Shown: positions 1 to 8,841 of the stretch, piece by piece
How positions within the stretch are numbered: the first letter of the stretch is position 1
Layout: the number at the start of each line of letters is the position of its first letter
Origin: Fibrobacteria bacterium
GTDB lineage: Bacteria > Fibrobacterota > Fibrobacteria > UBA5070
Assembly (NCBI GenBank): GCA_020633825.1
Contig: JACKCV010000004.1
Span: 62,001 to 126,000 of the forward strand
DNA length: 64,000 nucleotides
Reading direction: 5' to 3'
Program-made: the position numbers and the translations under genes
The notes under the pieces: generated by a model
Database searches by the model: none
What the model was told of the DNA's origin: nothing
What the model saw: only the letters and a program-made list of their open reading frames with translations

Positions 1-597
1 CCGGGAGGCTTCCAGCAACCGATCGGTGCGCACGCTGTCCTCGCGCCCCGAAGCCACAGCCCCAGCCAGGGCCAGCTGGGACCAGTACGCCTTGCGGGCG
101 ATGAGCAGCTGCGCGAGAAGCGTCGCCCTGGACCCCTGGATGCGGACGGATTCCGTCAACACGGCCTGGCGATACTGGTGCAGCGGCGCGGAGCCTTCCC
201 CGAACCCCTTGAGCAGAGGCTGGGTGAAGGCGATCTGGGCCCCGGCGGTGTCGATGTCGCGCTCCAGATCGCCATCCCGCAGACGGGTGGATCCGCCATG
301 CAGGGTTCCCGTCATGGTCCCACCGCCCGGCACCCATTGCGACGCCTCGGCGGTCCCGGACCCTTGGCGTGCCGAACGCTCCTCCCCGGAGAAGGTCGCC
401 CCGGCATCGGCGGAAAGCTCCAATGCGGGCTCCAGCCCCGCGCGCGCTCCGACGACCGCCTCCGAGGTCGAGGCCAGGTCCAGGCTGTCCACGCGGATCT
501 GGAGGTTCCGTCGCAGGACGGTGCGCAGGAAGGTCTCCTCCGCTTGTTCGAGAGGCCCCGCGACCAGGGGCCAGAATGCCAGTATGACAGGGCTCAA
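1..597 (-). CDS. TolC-like outer-membrane efflux protein, N-terminal part (cut by window edge)
   Basis: The gene continues past the left edge. The reverse complement from 597 reads about 199 residues without a stop: a short hydrophobic leader (VILAFWPLVAG), long helical stretches rich in Ala, Leu and Glu, and AFTQPLLKGFG at about residues 123-133. That motif resembles the first beta strands of TolC/OEP channel proteins, which form the outer-membrane exit duct of type I secretion or RND efflux. An in-frame stop lies at 643-645 and the only standard start after it is TTG at 597, so the start is a TTG or is uncertain. A TACCCT hexamer at 645-650 (minus strand) could be its -10. It is divergent from the Rrf2 gene. 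The family call is by eye on a partial sequence. Confidence 0.6.
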   Translation of the reverse strand, partial: MSPVILAFWPLVAGPLEQAEETFLRTVLRRNLQIRVDSLDLASTSEAVVGARAGLEPALELSADAGATFSGEERSARQGSGTAEASQWVPGGGTMTGTLHGGSTRLRDGDLERDIDTAGAQIAFTQPLLKGFGEGSAPLHQYRQAVLTESVRIQGSRATLLAQLLIARKAYWSQLALAGAVASGREDSVRTDRLLEASR

Positions 598-699
598 TGG
601 GGGTTTTCCGTTTGGATGAGAAGGGGGAAGGACGCCGGTGAACTAGGGTACAAAACAGGGACGGACTATCCGGAGGATCGATTCCCGAAAAGTTTGCCG

Positions 700-728
700 T
701 CCATACAGAACCATTTCGGTTCTATTTT
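700..728 (+). promoter_or_regulatory. Promoter with SUF-type operator, upstream of the Rrf2 gene
   Basis: The -10 is TATTTT at 723-728 and the -35-like TCCATA is at 700-705, with a 17-bp spacer. The spacer and the first base of the -10 hold the palindrome AGAACC-N5-GGTTCT (707-723). The same arrangement precedes sufB and sufC, and the 17-bp core here is identical to the sufC copy. Transcription should start about 735, only 2-3 nt before the ATG at 738. Position implies that a bound regulator would block RNA polymerase, giving negative autoregulation. The protein-DNA pairing is inferred. Confidence 0.75.
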
Positions 729-737
729 ATTTCCCAG

Positions 738-1190
738 ATGATTCGACTCACCAAGCAAGCCGACTACGGAATCCTGCTGATGACGCAGTTCGCCCGCGCC
801 GGGATGGGTGCGGTCTTTTCCGCCTCGGATCTCGCCTCGCGCTCCGGCCTCAGCCTGCCCATGGTGAACAAGACCTTGAAGCTCCTGTCCCGAGCCGGCC
901 TCCTATCGAGCCAACGCGGCGTGAACGGGGGATACCAGATGAGCCGCGATGCCGGAGCCATCACCCTCGAGGAAGTCATCGCGGCCGTCGATGGTCCCAT
1001 CGCCCTCACCGAATGCCATGAGCACGGCGCCGGCAACGATTGCGGGATCTCCTCCCACTGCCCCACGCGCTTGAACTGGGGAATCATCAACGACGCCCTG
1101 CGCGACAGCCTGGCCGGGATCACCCTGCTGCAGATGATCCGCCCGTTCCTGGGAGCCAAATCCCTGCCCGCTCGCGAACGAGTCGCCTGA
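738..1190 (+). CDS. Rrf2-family SUF iron-sulfur regulator
   Basis: This 150-residue DNA-binding regulator matches the Rrf2/IscR family along its length, including the start MIRLTKQADYGI, a winged helix-turn-helix over about residues 25-65 and the wing GVNGGYQMSR. Three cysteines, C93, C102 and C108, are spaced C-x8-C-x5-C and would ligate an Fe-S cluster. The segment ALTECHEHG...CGISSHC resembles the SUF system regulator subgroup (TIGR02944 type). It probably senses Fe-S status and represses suf genes when clusters are plentiful. Its own promoter carries the operator also found before sufB and sufC. There is no Shine-Dalgarno sequence, and the predicted mRNA start is almost at the ATG, so a leaderless message is likely. 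Confidence 0.9.
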   Translation: MIRLTKQADYGILLMTQFARAGMGAVFSASDLASRSGLSLPMVNKTLKLLSRAGLLSSQRGVNGGYQMSRDAGAITLEEVIAAVDGPIALTECHEHGAGNDCGISSHCPTRLNWGIINDALRDSLAGITLLQMIRPFLGAKSLPARERVA

Positions 1191-1532
1191 GGTCGTTCCG
1201 GGGAATCGCCGCCACCCGGCGCCTCCATCCGCCCCCCCCTCTTGCGAGGGAATCTCCCCGGGTCGGAACGAGTTCCTCGAGACCCTCCTGCGCCACCGAT
1301 GCGTCGACCACCGGATGGTCGGAAGGAATCCGTCGGGCCGATGCCCCCCCCCTCCAGCCAGCCCTCCCCTCTCGTGGGCATCGGGAACGAACTCCCCGGG
1401 AAACCACGTTCTCCCTGCGAGTACGAGTTCCCCCTGCTGCATGGATATCGCTGGAAGGTTCGCCCCGCCTTTCGGTATCCTTAAAGGAGTCAAGAGGTCC
1501 CTCCCCTCGCAATTCTTCCCCCAGGAGCCCCC
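1191..1532. other. Intergenic region, no gene recognised
   Basis: This stretch separates the Rrf2 gene from the exported protein gene. No ORF looks coding. Two related short motifs, GGAACGAGTTCC at 1265-1276 and GGGAACGAACTCCCC near 1382, are partly palindromic, but I cannot assign them a role. AGGAG before 1533 is the ribosome binding site of the next gene. Confidence 0.5.
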
Positions 1533-3059
1533 ATGCATCACTCTTCCTTCCTTCCATTGCTGATAGGAACCGCATCCGCGTCGTTGGCCTGCACCGGCGC
1601 GATTCGCTGCGTCCCCGATGTGTACGGAGCGCATTTCACCGTGATCCACGGGGACGTCGGTGCCGCCCTGGTCCAGGAATATTCCCTCATCGACGGATGC
1701 CGCGATCTCGTGGTCGATTCCATCGTGAGACACGGGGCAGCCATCGATACCTCGACCTCCCGGATCGCCGTCAACGCACCCAAGCAGGAGAGGCCTTCCT
1801 CGGCGGTGACGGTCCATGCCCATCTCGACACCGCGACCACGGGGCGACTTCCCAAGGAATCCTGCCAGAACATCCACCGCTTGCGACGGATCGACAGCAT
1901 CCCGACCGTTTCCATCTGGACCACCCCCGAAGGAACGGACCTGTCGGTCAGGGAGTCCGTCCGCCCTCGCACCGATTCTCTCTTCTTCTGCTTCGGAGGC
2001 TCCTGCAGCCTGGTGCCCGGCGACAGCGTCGACAACCGCGTCGGAAACAAGAAATGCCTTGTCGGAGCGCTCCCGCCCATTTCCAGGGATTCGGCCAAAG
2101 CGTGGATGAAAGAGCGTCTTTCACAAGCTCCCGACATCGTGAAACTCGAAAGAGCCATTGCCGTGCCTCTCATCATGCCGTGCCTCGTCCTCCCCCCCCC
2201 CCAACAGGTCGAGTCCGCATCGGTCCCCGCCGCCGCCCGCGCCGCGTCTCTGGCCCCTGTCGAGCCGAAGGAGAGTCGTCTCTTCTATACCCTGGATGTG
2301 AGCACCGACCTGGATTATTGGTCCATCCACAAGCCGAACATCTGGAACGACTCATCCACTTCGCGCACTCTTGCCTTGGCTCGCAGCGCGAACGCCGGCG
2401 ACTACCACGATTCCCTGCGCCTGCAATTCACGGTCACCCCGATGCGGACCTCCCCCCACAAATCCTATGTCCCCAGCATGTTCGAAGTCAGCCCGGGCAT
2501 CGAGGCGTACCGGTACAGAGGCACGACCTTCTCCTCCACTTGCAAGGACGGCCGCCCGTTGTCCGTTCCCACCGCCGTCGGCGACAGCCTCAAGCTGGAC
2601 GGGCTGGCACTCCGGGTCACGACGGAGACTCCCTACTGCGCCATCCCAGGGCGCGACATCTACGCGTCCCGTTACGCACAGTGGCTGTTCGCTCCCCCCG
2701 CAGACCGGAATTGGCAGGAATCCTTCGCCCACGGCCCCAATCTCGACAACGGGAACGCCTGGCCCCTGCGCCGGGATTCCGTACTCGTGCGAGGCTCGTG
2801 GATCGCCTTGGCCGAATTGATGGAGGTCTCCAACACGACCTCGCATGCGTCCACAAGCAGGTCGGTCCGGCTCCAAGGCTCCCGGCTGTCCCTGGATCTC
2901 ACCGCCGCGGGAAGCGTGCATCTGCTGGGTGCGGATGGTCGCCGGATCGACCAGTACGACCTGCCGTCGAGCCACCACAGCCTTCCTCTGCCGGCCGGCC
3001 ACCACGGTCTGCTGGTGGTGCGCTCCCCGGAAGGGATCGCCAGAATCCTGGTCCCCTGA
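1533..3059 (+). CDS. Exported protein of unknown function with T9SS-like C-terminal domain
   Basis: The 508-residue product starts with a signal peptide (MHHSSFLPLLIGTASASLA) after a good AGGAG site. The middle has no family I recognise; it is rich in Ser, Pro and Arg and contains several cysteines. The last 65 residues (about 444-508) have the shape of a small beta-sandwich sorting domain: SVHLLGADGRRI, then LPAGHHGLLVVRS. That pattern recurs at the ends of the two GH9 enzymes in this window. It suggests transport across the outer membrane and cell-surface attachment. A run of eleven C at 2192-2202 lies inside the reading frame, and a slip there would truncate the protein. Confidence 0.75.
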   Translation: MHHSSFLPLLIGTASASLACTGAIRCVPDVYGAHFTVIHGDVGAALVQEYSLIDGCRDLVVDSIVRHGAAIDTSTSRIAVNAPKQERPSSAVTVHAHLDTATTGRLPKESCQNIHRLRRIDSIPTVSIWTTPEGTDLSVRESVRPRTDSLFFCFGGSCSLVPGDSVDNRVGNKKCLVGALPPISRDSAKAWMKERLSQAPDIVKLERAIAVPLIMPCLVLPPPQQVESASVPAAARAASLAPVEPKESRLFYTLDVSTDLDYWSIHKPNIWNDSSTSRTLALARSANAGDYHDSLRLQFTVTPMRTSPHKSYVPSMFEVSPGIEAYRYRGTTFSSTCKDGRPLSVPTAVGDSLKLDGLALRVTTETPYCAIPGRDIYASRYAQWLFAPPADRNWQESFAHGPNLDNGNAWPLRRDSVLVRGSWIALAELMEVSNTTSHASTSRSVRLQGSRLSLDLTAAGSVHLLGADGRRIDQYDLPSSHHSLPLPAGHHGLLVVRSPEGIARILVP

Positions 3060-3222
3060 GGTTTCCCGGTTCGGTCGGGCAGCAAACCCTTCCGGACCCG
3101 TCCCCACCGACGGGGGGATCGCGATCCCCTCCGACTCGCCCCCGGTCTCGCCGGTCCCGTTGCGGAAAACCCGGTTTCAACCTCGGCGGGAGGGGGCCAG
3201 CCAAGCGACGCTCCCGCCCCGA

Positions 3223-4044
3223 TCAGGCGCGGCGCTTCTCCTCCAGGGCCATCATGCGATCCTCGATGTCCCGCACGTGTTCCAGGAACGCCGAGGTCCG
3301 CTTGGTCTCGCGATCACGATGCCTCGGAAGATCGAGGTGGATGTGGTCGACGATGGTTCCCGGATTGGCGCTCATGATGAGGACTTCCTGGCCCAGGTAC
3401 ACCGCCTCGGGAATGTCGTGGGTCACGAAGAGGATGGTCGACTGGTACTTCTCCCAGATGGACAGGAGCAGATCCTGCATCTTCATGCGGGTCTGCACGT
3501 CGAGCGCCCCGAAAGGCTCGTCCATCAGGAGGATGCGCGGGTTCACCAGCAGGCTGCGCGCGATGGCCACGCGCTGCAGCTGCCCTCCCGACAGGGTGGG
3601 ATACTTCGCGAACTTGTTGCGGTGGTCGGCCAATCCCACCAGTTCGAGCATCTCCATCGCCCGATCCTTGCGTTCCTTGCCGCGCACTCCCTGGATGGTG
3701 AGCCCCAGGGCGACGTTCTCCAGGACCGTGAGCCAGGGCAGCGACGAATACTGCTGGAAGACCATGCCGATGCGCACCCCGTGGGTCATGGGCTTGCCGT
3801 CGACGAGCGTCTCCCCCGAGGTGGGTTGCTGCAGGCCCGCGAGGTAGCGGAGGATGGTCGATTTCCCGCAGCCCGACAGTCCCAGCAGGACCAGGAATTG
3901 TCCGATGTCGGGCTTGTCCTCCACGAGCAGGTCCAGGTCCTTGATCACCCACGACTTGCCGCCGTCGTAGGTCTGGGAGACCTTGCGGAGTTCGAGGATG
4001 TCGGGAAGCTCGGTGTTCTGGAACGCGACCGGCTGATGTGCCAT
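3223..4044 (-). CDS. ABC transporter ATP-binding protein, NitT/TauT type
   Basis: The 273-residue ATPase has all hallmarks of an import ABC protein: Walker A LGLSGCGKST at about residues 57-66, signature LSGGQLQRVAIARSLL, Walker B RILLMDEPFGALD and switch histidine in FVTHDIPEAV. It resembles TauB/SsuB/NrtD subunits, which power uptake of nitrate, sulfonates or similar small molecules. It is the last gene of a five-gene minus-strand operon; the permease stop is 1 nt upstream of its ATG. The substrate is unknown. Confidence 0.9.
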   Translation of the reverse strand: MAHQPVAFQNTELPDILELRKVSQTYDGGKSWVIKDLDLLVEDKPDIGQFLVLLGLSGCGKSTILRYLAGLQQPTSGETLVDGKPMTHGVRIGMVFQQYSSLPWLTVLENVALGLTIQGVRGKERKDRAMEMLELVGLADHRNKFAKYPTLSGGQLQRVAIARSLLVNPRILLMDEPFGALDVQTRMKMQDLLLSIWEKYQSTILFVTHDIPEAVYLGQEVLIMSANPGTIVDHIHLDLPRHRDRETKRTSAFLEHVRDIEDRMMALEEKRRA

Positions 4045-4045
4045 C

Positions 4046-4831
4046 TCAGGCTCGCTTGTGGGGGAAGAGTTGACGATCCAGCCACTGGAACAGGCGATCC
4101 TGCACGAACCCCACCGCGATGATCACCAGCAGGACGGCGAACACCTTGTCGATGCGGCTCTGGCGGGCCGACATGAAGGCGAGGGCTCCCACGCCGTTGT
4201 TCATGTTCACCACCTCGGCCACGATGATGTAGGTCCAGGAGATCGCCACCAGGACGCGCGCGTCGTCGGAAATGGCGGAGGTCACGGACGGAATGAAGAC
4301 CCGCCGGATGGTCTGCCAGCGGCCGGCACCGAGCGTCTTCACCGTCTGGACGTACACCTCCAGGGTCTCGTCGACCCGCTGGATCACGACCGGCAGCAGG
4401 TAGACGAGGATGCCGAAGGCCAGGAACTGGACCCGCATCAGGTCTTCGATCCCGAACCACGCGATGAACAACCCCGTCACGGCCGTGAGGGGCACGAAAC
4501 GGATCGCGTTCACGTAGCGCAGGGCGAGGGCCCGCAACACCGGCTGCAGCCCGATGGCCAGTCCCAGCGGCAGGGCGACGGCGAGCGCCTGCCCGTATCC
4601 CAGGAGGTTCAATCGAATGGAGTACACCGTGTTGCGCACCAGGGCATCCTTGAAGTGCAGCTCCGGGAAGGCCATCAGAACGCGCATGGGAGACGGGAGG
4701 ATGGCGGGAGAGATGTTCCCGGCCATGCAGGCGACCTGCCAGAGGGCCACCAGGAAGACGAATCCTCCGGCGGCGATGGCGAGGTCGACCTTGGGGGACA
4801 GACGTCCCCGGAGTTCGAGCCATTGGTTCAT
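4046..4831 (-). CDS. ABC transporter permease, NitT/TauT type
   Basis: This 261-residue inner-membrane protein has about six hydrophobic segments and the cytoplasmic EAA-like loop (around KTLGAGRWQTIRRVFIPS) that contacts the ATPase. Length and pattern fit TauC/SsuC permeases. It sits between the substrate-binding/OmpA fusion gene (22 nt upstream) and the ATPase gene (1 nt downstream), so the three form one importer. Nothing in the sequence tells the substrate. Confidence 0.88.
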   Translation of the reverse strand: MNQWLELRGRLSPKVDLAIAAGGFVFLVALWQVACMAGNISPAILPSPMRVLMAFPELHFKDALVRNTVYSIRLNLLGYGQALAVALPLGLAIGLQPVLRALALRYVNAIRFVPLTAVTGLFIAWFGIEDLMRVQFLAFGILVYLLPVVIQRVDETLEVYVQTVKTLGAGRWQTIRRVFIPSVTSAISDDARVLVAISWTYIIVAEVVNMNNGVGALAFMSARQSRIDKVFAVLLVIIAVGFVQDRLFQWLDRQLFPHKRA

Positions 4832-4853
4832 CGGGGAAACCTGGGAAGAGGGA

Positions 4854-6407
4854 TCAGGGCAGGAGCTCGAATTCGGTCCGGCGATTCTTCGCCCGACCTT
4901 CCTCGGTGCCGTTGTCGGCCACGGGGACGTCGGCTCCGTTGCCGACCACCACGAACCTGTTGCGGTCGAATCCGTAGGTGTTCACCAGGTGGTCGACGAC
5001 GGATTTCGCCCGACGCTCGGAGAGCGCGCGGTTGGCGGCCGGATTGCCCTGGCTGTCGGTGTTGCCGGCCACGCGGATGCGCGCCTGCCCGAACTCCTTG
5101 GCGATGGGAGCCATTTCGCGGTCGACGATGTACTTGGCGTTCTCGTCGAGGCGATCGGATCCGGACGCGTAGGAGATGCTGACCTTCTTGGTCGAGATGG
5201 CCTGGGTGGTCCTCTGTTCCTGGGTGGCGGCGGTGAAGACCGCGGCCCCCTCCGCGGCATGCTCCGACCCCTCGAGTCGGATTCCGCGCAGAACGGTCAG
5301 GTCGATGATCGAGCGCCAGGCCGGAACGGGATCGGTGATGAGACCCACGGAGCGGTAGGCGTCGGACATCTGGGAGTACAGGTCTTCGCCGCGAACCCCT
5401 TTGAAGCTGCCTTGGAGGTCGAAGAAGTTGACGTTGTCGCCGTAGGTGGCCAGGCGCGTGTTGTTGATGGCCTGCAGGCAGAAGTCGAGGGGCTGGTTGA
5501 GCCCGGCGGAAAGGATCTCGGCGGCCTTTGCCTTGGCGGACTCGCTGGAGTTGATCTCCGCAGCTCCGATGAGCCATCCGGAAACGAGGGCGTTGAGCGC
5601 CTTGGCGTTGCGGTCGATGAACTCCTGCTTGGCGATGAACACGTCGGCGATAATGTTGGAGGCCGCACGGGTGGAGACCAGCACGGAGGACCCAGGGACG
5701 TTCTTGAGGCAATCGGCGTCGTCCGGCGACCAGACCACGGCGGCATCCACCTTGCCCGCCTTGAAGTAGGAGGCGGCGTCGATGGCCGACGGGGCTTCGA
5801 CGATGTCGATGCTGGAATAGGGGATGTCCGCGGCCTTCAGGGACTGGATCAGGAACGTGTGCGAAGGCGTCCCGAAGGCGACCGCGACCTTCTTGCCGCG
5901 GATGTCGTTGATGGAGCCGATCCCGCGTCGGGCCACGATCACGTCGCCGCCACGGGACCAGTCGGCCTGGAACACCACGCGGGGATTCAGGGCCGCCATG
6001 CCCGCCGCCTCGACGGGGAAGGCGTCGGCGGTGGTCCACAGCAGATCGACGGCACCGCTCTTGAACGCCTCGCGGCTGGAGAGGAAATCGTCGTTGAGGA
6101 CGAATTCCACGAGAAGCCCGTATTCCTGGAAGTACCGGGACGCCTCGGAGGCCTTGAACCCTCCGTTGAAATACTCGCCACCGGCGTACCCGCCCCACGT
6201 CACCACACCGACCTTGAGGGGACGCCCCAGTCCGATCCGCTCCTTGGCCTTGTCGGCGAGGTCGTCGGAAACGTCGGAGGATTCCCCGCGCGAAGCGGGA
6301 GCGATCTTGTCGAGCATTCCCTTGGACTTGGCGACCGTGTAGGCTCCCCAGAGCCCTCCTACGGTCAGGGCGGCGATCAGGAATTTGGCGGCTGGTTTCA
6401 ACTTCAT
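4854..6407 (-). CDS. Fusion of ABC substrate-binding protein and OmpA-like peptidoglycan-binding domain
   Basis: The 517-residue protein has an N-terminal membrane anchor or signal (residues 9-27), an NMT1/NrtA-like periplasmic binding domain over about 55-380 (LKVGVVTWGGYAGGEYF; DLLWTTADAFPVEA; KVAVAFGTPSHTFL) and an OmpA/MotB domain over about 400-517. The OmpA part keeps the diaminopimelate-binding residues, Asp in AGNTDSQGN and Arg in AKNRRTEFEL. The binding protein is therefore held both to the inner membrane and to the cell wall instead of diffusing freely. Similar fusions exist in databases under names like phosphate ABC transporter substrate-binding/OmpA protein, but their role is unclear. 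ATG 6407 is the first start compatible with the signal. Confidence 0.85.
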   Translation of the reverse strand: MKLKPAAKFLIAALTVGGLWGAYTVAKSKGMLDKIAPASRGESSDVSDDLADKAKERIGLGRPLKVGVVTWGGYAGGEYFNGGFKASEASRYFQEYGLLVEFVLNDDFLSSREAFKSGAVDLLWTTADAFPVEAAGMAALNPRVVFQADWSRGGDVIVARRGIGSINDIRGKKVAVAFGTPSHTFLIQSLKAADIPYSSIDIVEAPSAIDAASYFKAGKVDAAVVWSPDDADCLKNVPGSSVLVSTRAASNIIADVFIAKQEFIDRNAKALNALVSGWLIGAAEINSSESAKAKAAEILSAGLNQPLDFCLQAINNTRLATYGDNVNFFDLQGSFKGVRGEDLYSQMSDAYRSVGLITDPVPAWRSIIDLTVLRGIRLEGSEHAAEGAAVFTAATQEQRTTQAISTKKVSISYASGSDRLDENAKYIVDREMAPIAKEFGQARIRVAGNTDSQGNPAANRALSERRAKSVVDHLVNTYGFDRNRFVVVGNGADVPVADNGTEEGRAKNRRTEFELLP

Positions 6408-6441
6408 CGTTTCGGACTCCGGTTGGATGCGGATGGAACGG

Positions 6442-7467
6442 TCAGATCGCGTCGAGGTATTTGCCGCTCGAGGAGGCGGCCGCGCGCGCGGAGGCGGCGA
6501 CGGGGACGGCCTCCAGGTCGGGGGGACCCTGCTGGGTGAGCAGGAGGGTCTTTTCATTGCCCAGCATCAGGGATTCCGTCTGCTTCTCCCACTTCTCGAG
6601 CATGTCCATGCCTTCGGAGGTGAAGACTCCCTGCTGGACATCGACGGAATTGAGGAAGCCCTGCGACATTTCCATGAAGGTCTCGATCTCGCCCACCTTG
6701 GCTCCCAGATCGTCGGCCAGGTATTGCATGGTCTGGTCGAAGAGCGCCTTCTCGTCGGTGCCTCCGTTGATGATCTTCAGGGCCGATTTGAAGGCGGAGT
6801 ACCCGGCCTTCATCGCGTTGTATTCGGCTTCCTTGACCTGGATCTGGTCCCGGACATCCTCCACCAGGATCTCCGACACCTCGCACATCTTGAAGAGCAC
6901 CCGGTACAAGGCCTCCATCTTGGTCAGAAGCCCTTGCAGGGTCAGGTTCGAATCCTGCAGCCGGCCGGCCTTGCGGGTCTGGAGGACCATCACCCCGGTG
7001 TTGCCGCTCTCCTTGGCGGCGCTGGCAGTCTTGAGGTTGGACTGCATCATCCGCTGATTTTCCTGGATCTTCATCTGCAGCTTCTTCATCTCGCCCTTCA
7101 GGCGCCCGAGCTGCTGCTTCATCTGGGCCAGATTCCCCTCGAGGGTTTCGAGGTAGTTCTTGATGATCCCGATGGGGTCGATGGTGATGAAGATCCCGGT
7201 GATCCACCGCATCACGCTCTTGAACATCGCCGCCACCAGGGTCTGGAAGCGCTTGTCGAGGAGCACGTACATCACGGCGAACAACGCCACCCCGAGGAAC
7301 ACCGCGTAGAGGGTGTTCTCCAGGATGCTGATGATGAAAGGGAGGAACTTGTACAGTCCGTACCCGACCAGGGACATGCCACCCACCAGGACGAACGCCC
7401 CGGTGGTGCCCTCCGGACGTTCCCAGAAGCTCTTCATCTTGTTCTGCATGTCGTTGGGAAGATTCAT
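6442..7467 (-). CDS. Membrane-anchored coiled-coil protein
   Basis: The 341-residue product starts with a short polar segment, then two hydrophobic helices at about 22-45 and 48-70, then a long heptad-rich coiled coil (about 95-330) with repeated Glu, Lys, Gln and Leu, and an Ala/Ser-rich tail. No catalytic motif is visible. The architecture suggests a membrane-bound scaffold. It lies 34 nt upstream of the binding-protein/OmpA gene and 5 nt downstream of another coiled-coil gene, so it is probably an accessory part of that importer. PspA-like function is possible but not shown. Confidence 0.75.
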   Translation of the reverse strand: MNLPNDMQNKMKSFWERPEGTTGAFVLVGGMSLVGYGLYKFLPFIISILENTLYAVFLGVALFAVMYVLLDKRFQTLVAAMFKSVMRWITGIFITIDPIGIIKNYLETLEGNLAQMKQQLGRLKGEMKKLQMKIQENQRMMQSNLKTASAAKESGNTGVMVLQTRKAGRLQDSNLTLQGLLTKMEALYRVLFKMCEVSEILVEDVRDQIQVKEAEYNAMKAGYSAFKSALKIINGGTDEKALFDQTMQYLADDLGAKVGEIETFMEMSQGFLNSVDVQQGVFTSEGMDMLEKWEKQTESLMLGNEKTLLLTQQGPPDLEAVPVAASARAAASSSGKYLDAI

Positions 7468-7472
7468 CACGA

Positions 7473-8186
7473 TCAGGCTCCTTGGCCGAGAATGCTCTGG
7501 ATCTGTTTCTGCTGGCGGAGCATCTCGGAATCGAGATGCTGGACGGTGACTTCGAAGCGTTCCCGAGCCCGGTTCAGCTTGGTCTTGGCCTCGTCGAGCT
7601 GGGTCTGCAGGGACTGGGCCTTGGCTTGTCCCTCCGCGATCTCCCGCGTCAGGCGTTGGATGGCCTCGGATCCAGCTTGGATGTCCTTCTGGATGCGATC
7701 GATCTCGTCCTGCTTGTTCCCGACGTCCTGCTTCAGACGTCCCTGGAGTTCGCGCTCGAACTCCTGCTGCTCGCGTTTGAGGAGATCCCGGTAGGTTTGC
7801 GCCGACTCCATCAGGACCGGGACGGTCACACCCATCGTGGCCGCGGTGGCGAAAGCCGAGCGGTACCGGGTCGGCTCGTCGGGAACGACCTTTTCGAGCG
7901 CGGTGAGGGAGGCTTGAAATTCCAGGAAGTCGAATCCGGGGCGGTTGTTCTCCTGCAGAGTCTGCCGGAGCCGCGACAGGATCGCGTCGTCGACCTGCGC
8001 GGATGTTCCTGCGGCCGGGTGCGGAGAGGCCGCGCGAGGGGGAGCCTGTACGGGCGAAGAAGGGGCCGCGGCTTGGGAAGCGTTGGTGCTGGACGAGGGT
8101 GTGGTCGCCGCCGTCGAAGAGGCGGAAGAGGTCTCGGACTCCTCGATTTCGACGAACATCCCCAGGAGAGACTTGCCAAGACTCAT
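7473..8186 (-). CDS. Coiled-coil protein with Ser/Ala/Pro-rich linker, first gene of the importer operon
   Basis: This 237-residue protein has a short start (MSLGKSLLGMFVEIEES), a low-complexity Ser/Thr/Ala/Pro linker over about 18-65, a small helical domain at about 66-125 and a coiled coil to the end. There is no signal peptide, so it is likely cytoplasmic. It leads the operon that continues with the membrane coiled-coil protein, the substrate-binding/OmpA fusion, the permease and the ATPase. I chose ATG 8186 because a longer in-frame start at 8237 adds an unlikely cysteine/arginine-rich leader. GAGG 10-13 nt upstream may be the ribosome binding site. Confidence 0.7.
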   Translation of the reverse strand: MSLGKSLLGMFVEIEESETSSASSTAATTPSSSTNASQAAAPSSPVQAPPRAASPHPAAGTSAQVDDAILSRLRQTLQENNRPGFDFLEFQASLTALEKVVPDEPTRYRSAFATAATMGVTVPVLMESAQTYRDLLKREQQEFERELQGRLKQDVGNKQDEIDRIQKDIQAGSEAIQRLTREIAEGQAKAQSLQTQLDEAKTKLNRARERFEVTVQHLDSEMLRQQKQIQSILGQGA

Positions 8187-8376
8187 GGTTTCGCATTCCT
8201 CACGAAAGCGGGTAGCACAGGGTTTTTCCAGCAACATAGGTATAACTATTCCCGCGTTCGGAGCAGGGGGGAGCGTGATGGACGGCCGCCCCTCCTTGAC
8301 AATTCACGCAGCGGGATGGATGGTTTGAGGGACCGGATGTTCCGGGACGCGAAGCTTCGGAAGGCAGGATTTCCCC

Positions 8377-8787
8377 ATGAGAGGTGCTGGCGGTACCCGC
8401 GGAGGCGTGGAAAGTTTTCTCCTTGGGCTCTCCATGATGTTCGCAGGGGGCTACCTCCTGCTGCAAAGCATCAAGGTCACGACGGTTTTTTCCATGGGGT
8501 ACGGACTGTATCGGTTCGGGGGGATGACCCTCACGTCCGGAATGGTCCTGATTCCCATGTTCCTCGGCGTCGCCATGATCTTCTGGAACGCCCGGAACTG
8601 GCTCGGATGGGTCCTGGCCCTGGGTTCCCTGATCGCCCTGATCGCCGGGGTGATCGCTTCGGTCCAATTCCACATCATCCACATGAGCTTGTTCGAATTC
8701 CTGGTCATCCTCGTTCTTGCCGTCGGTGGGACCGCGCTGTTCGCCCGATCCCTGATGGACAGCCCCCCGAAGGGCCAGAAGAGCTGA
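8377..8787 (+). CDS. Small membrane protein, four predicted helices, unknown function
   Basis: The 136-residue product is mostly hydrophobic, with four likely transmembrane helices (about 12-33, 50-70, 74-96 and 104-124) and a short basic C-terminus (MDSPPKGQKS). No motif is recognised. It is alone on the plus strand, divergent from the importer operon and followed by a repeat-rich region. The codon use matches its neighbours, so I take it as a real gene. Confidence 0.7.
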   Translation: MRGAGGTRGGVESFLLGLSMMFAGGYLLLQSIKVTTVFSMGYGLYRFGGMTLTSGMVLIPMFLGVAMIFWNARNWLGWVLALGSLIALIAGVIASVQFHIIHMSLFEFLVILVLAVGGTALFARSLMDSPPKGQKS

Positions 8788-8841
8788 AGTCGCCCGTGGT
8801 GGGAGGGGTTTCTCCGCGGAAGAGGACTCTCTCCGCGGGTG

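Noticed and set aside
26..741. Plus-strand open frames at the left edge
   Set aside because: They lack domains, and the minus strand over the same region reads as a TolC-like protein.
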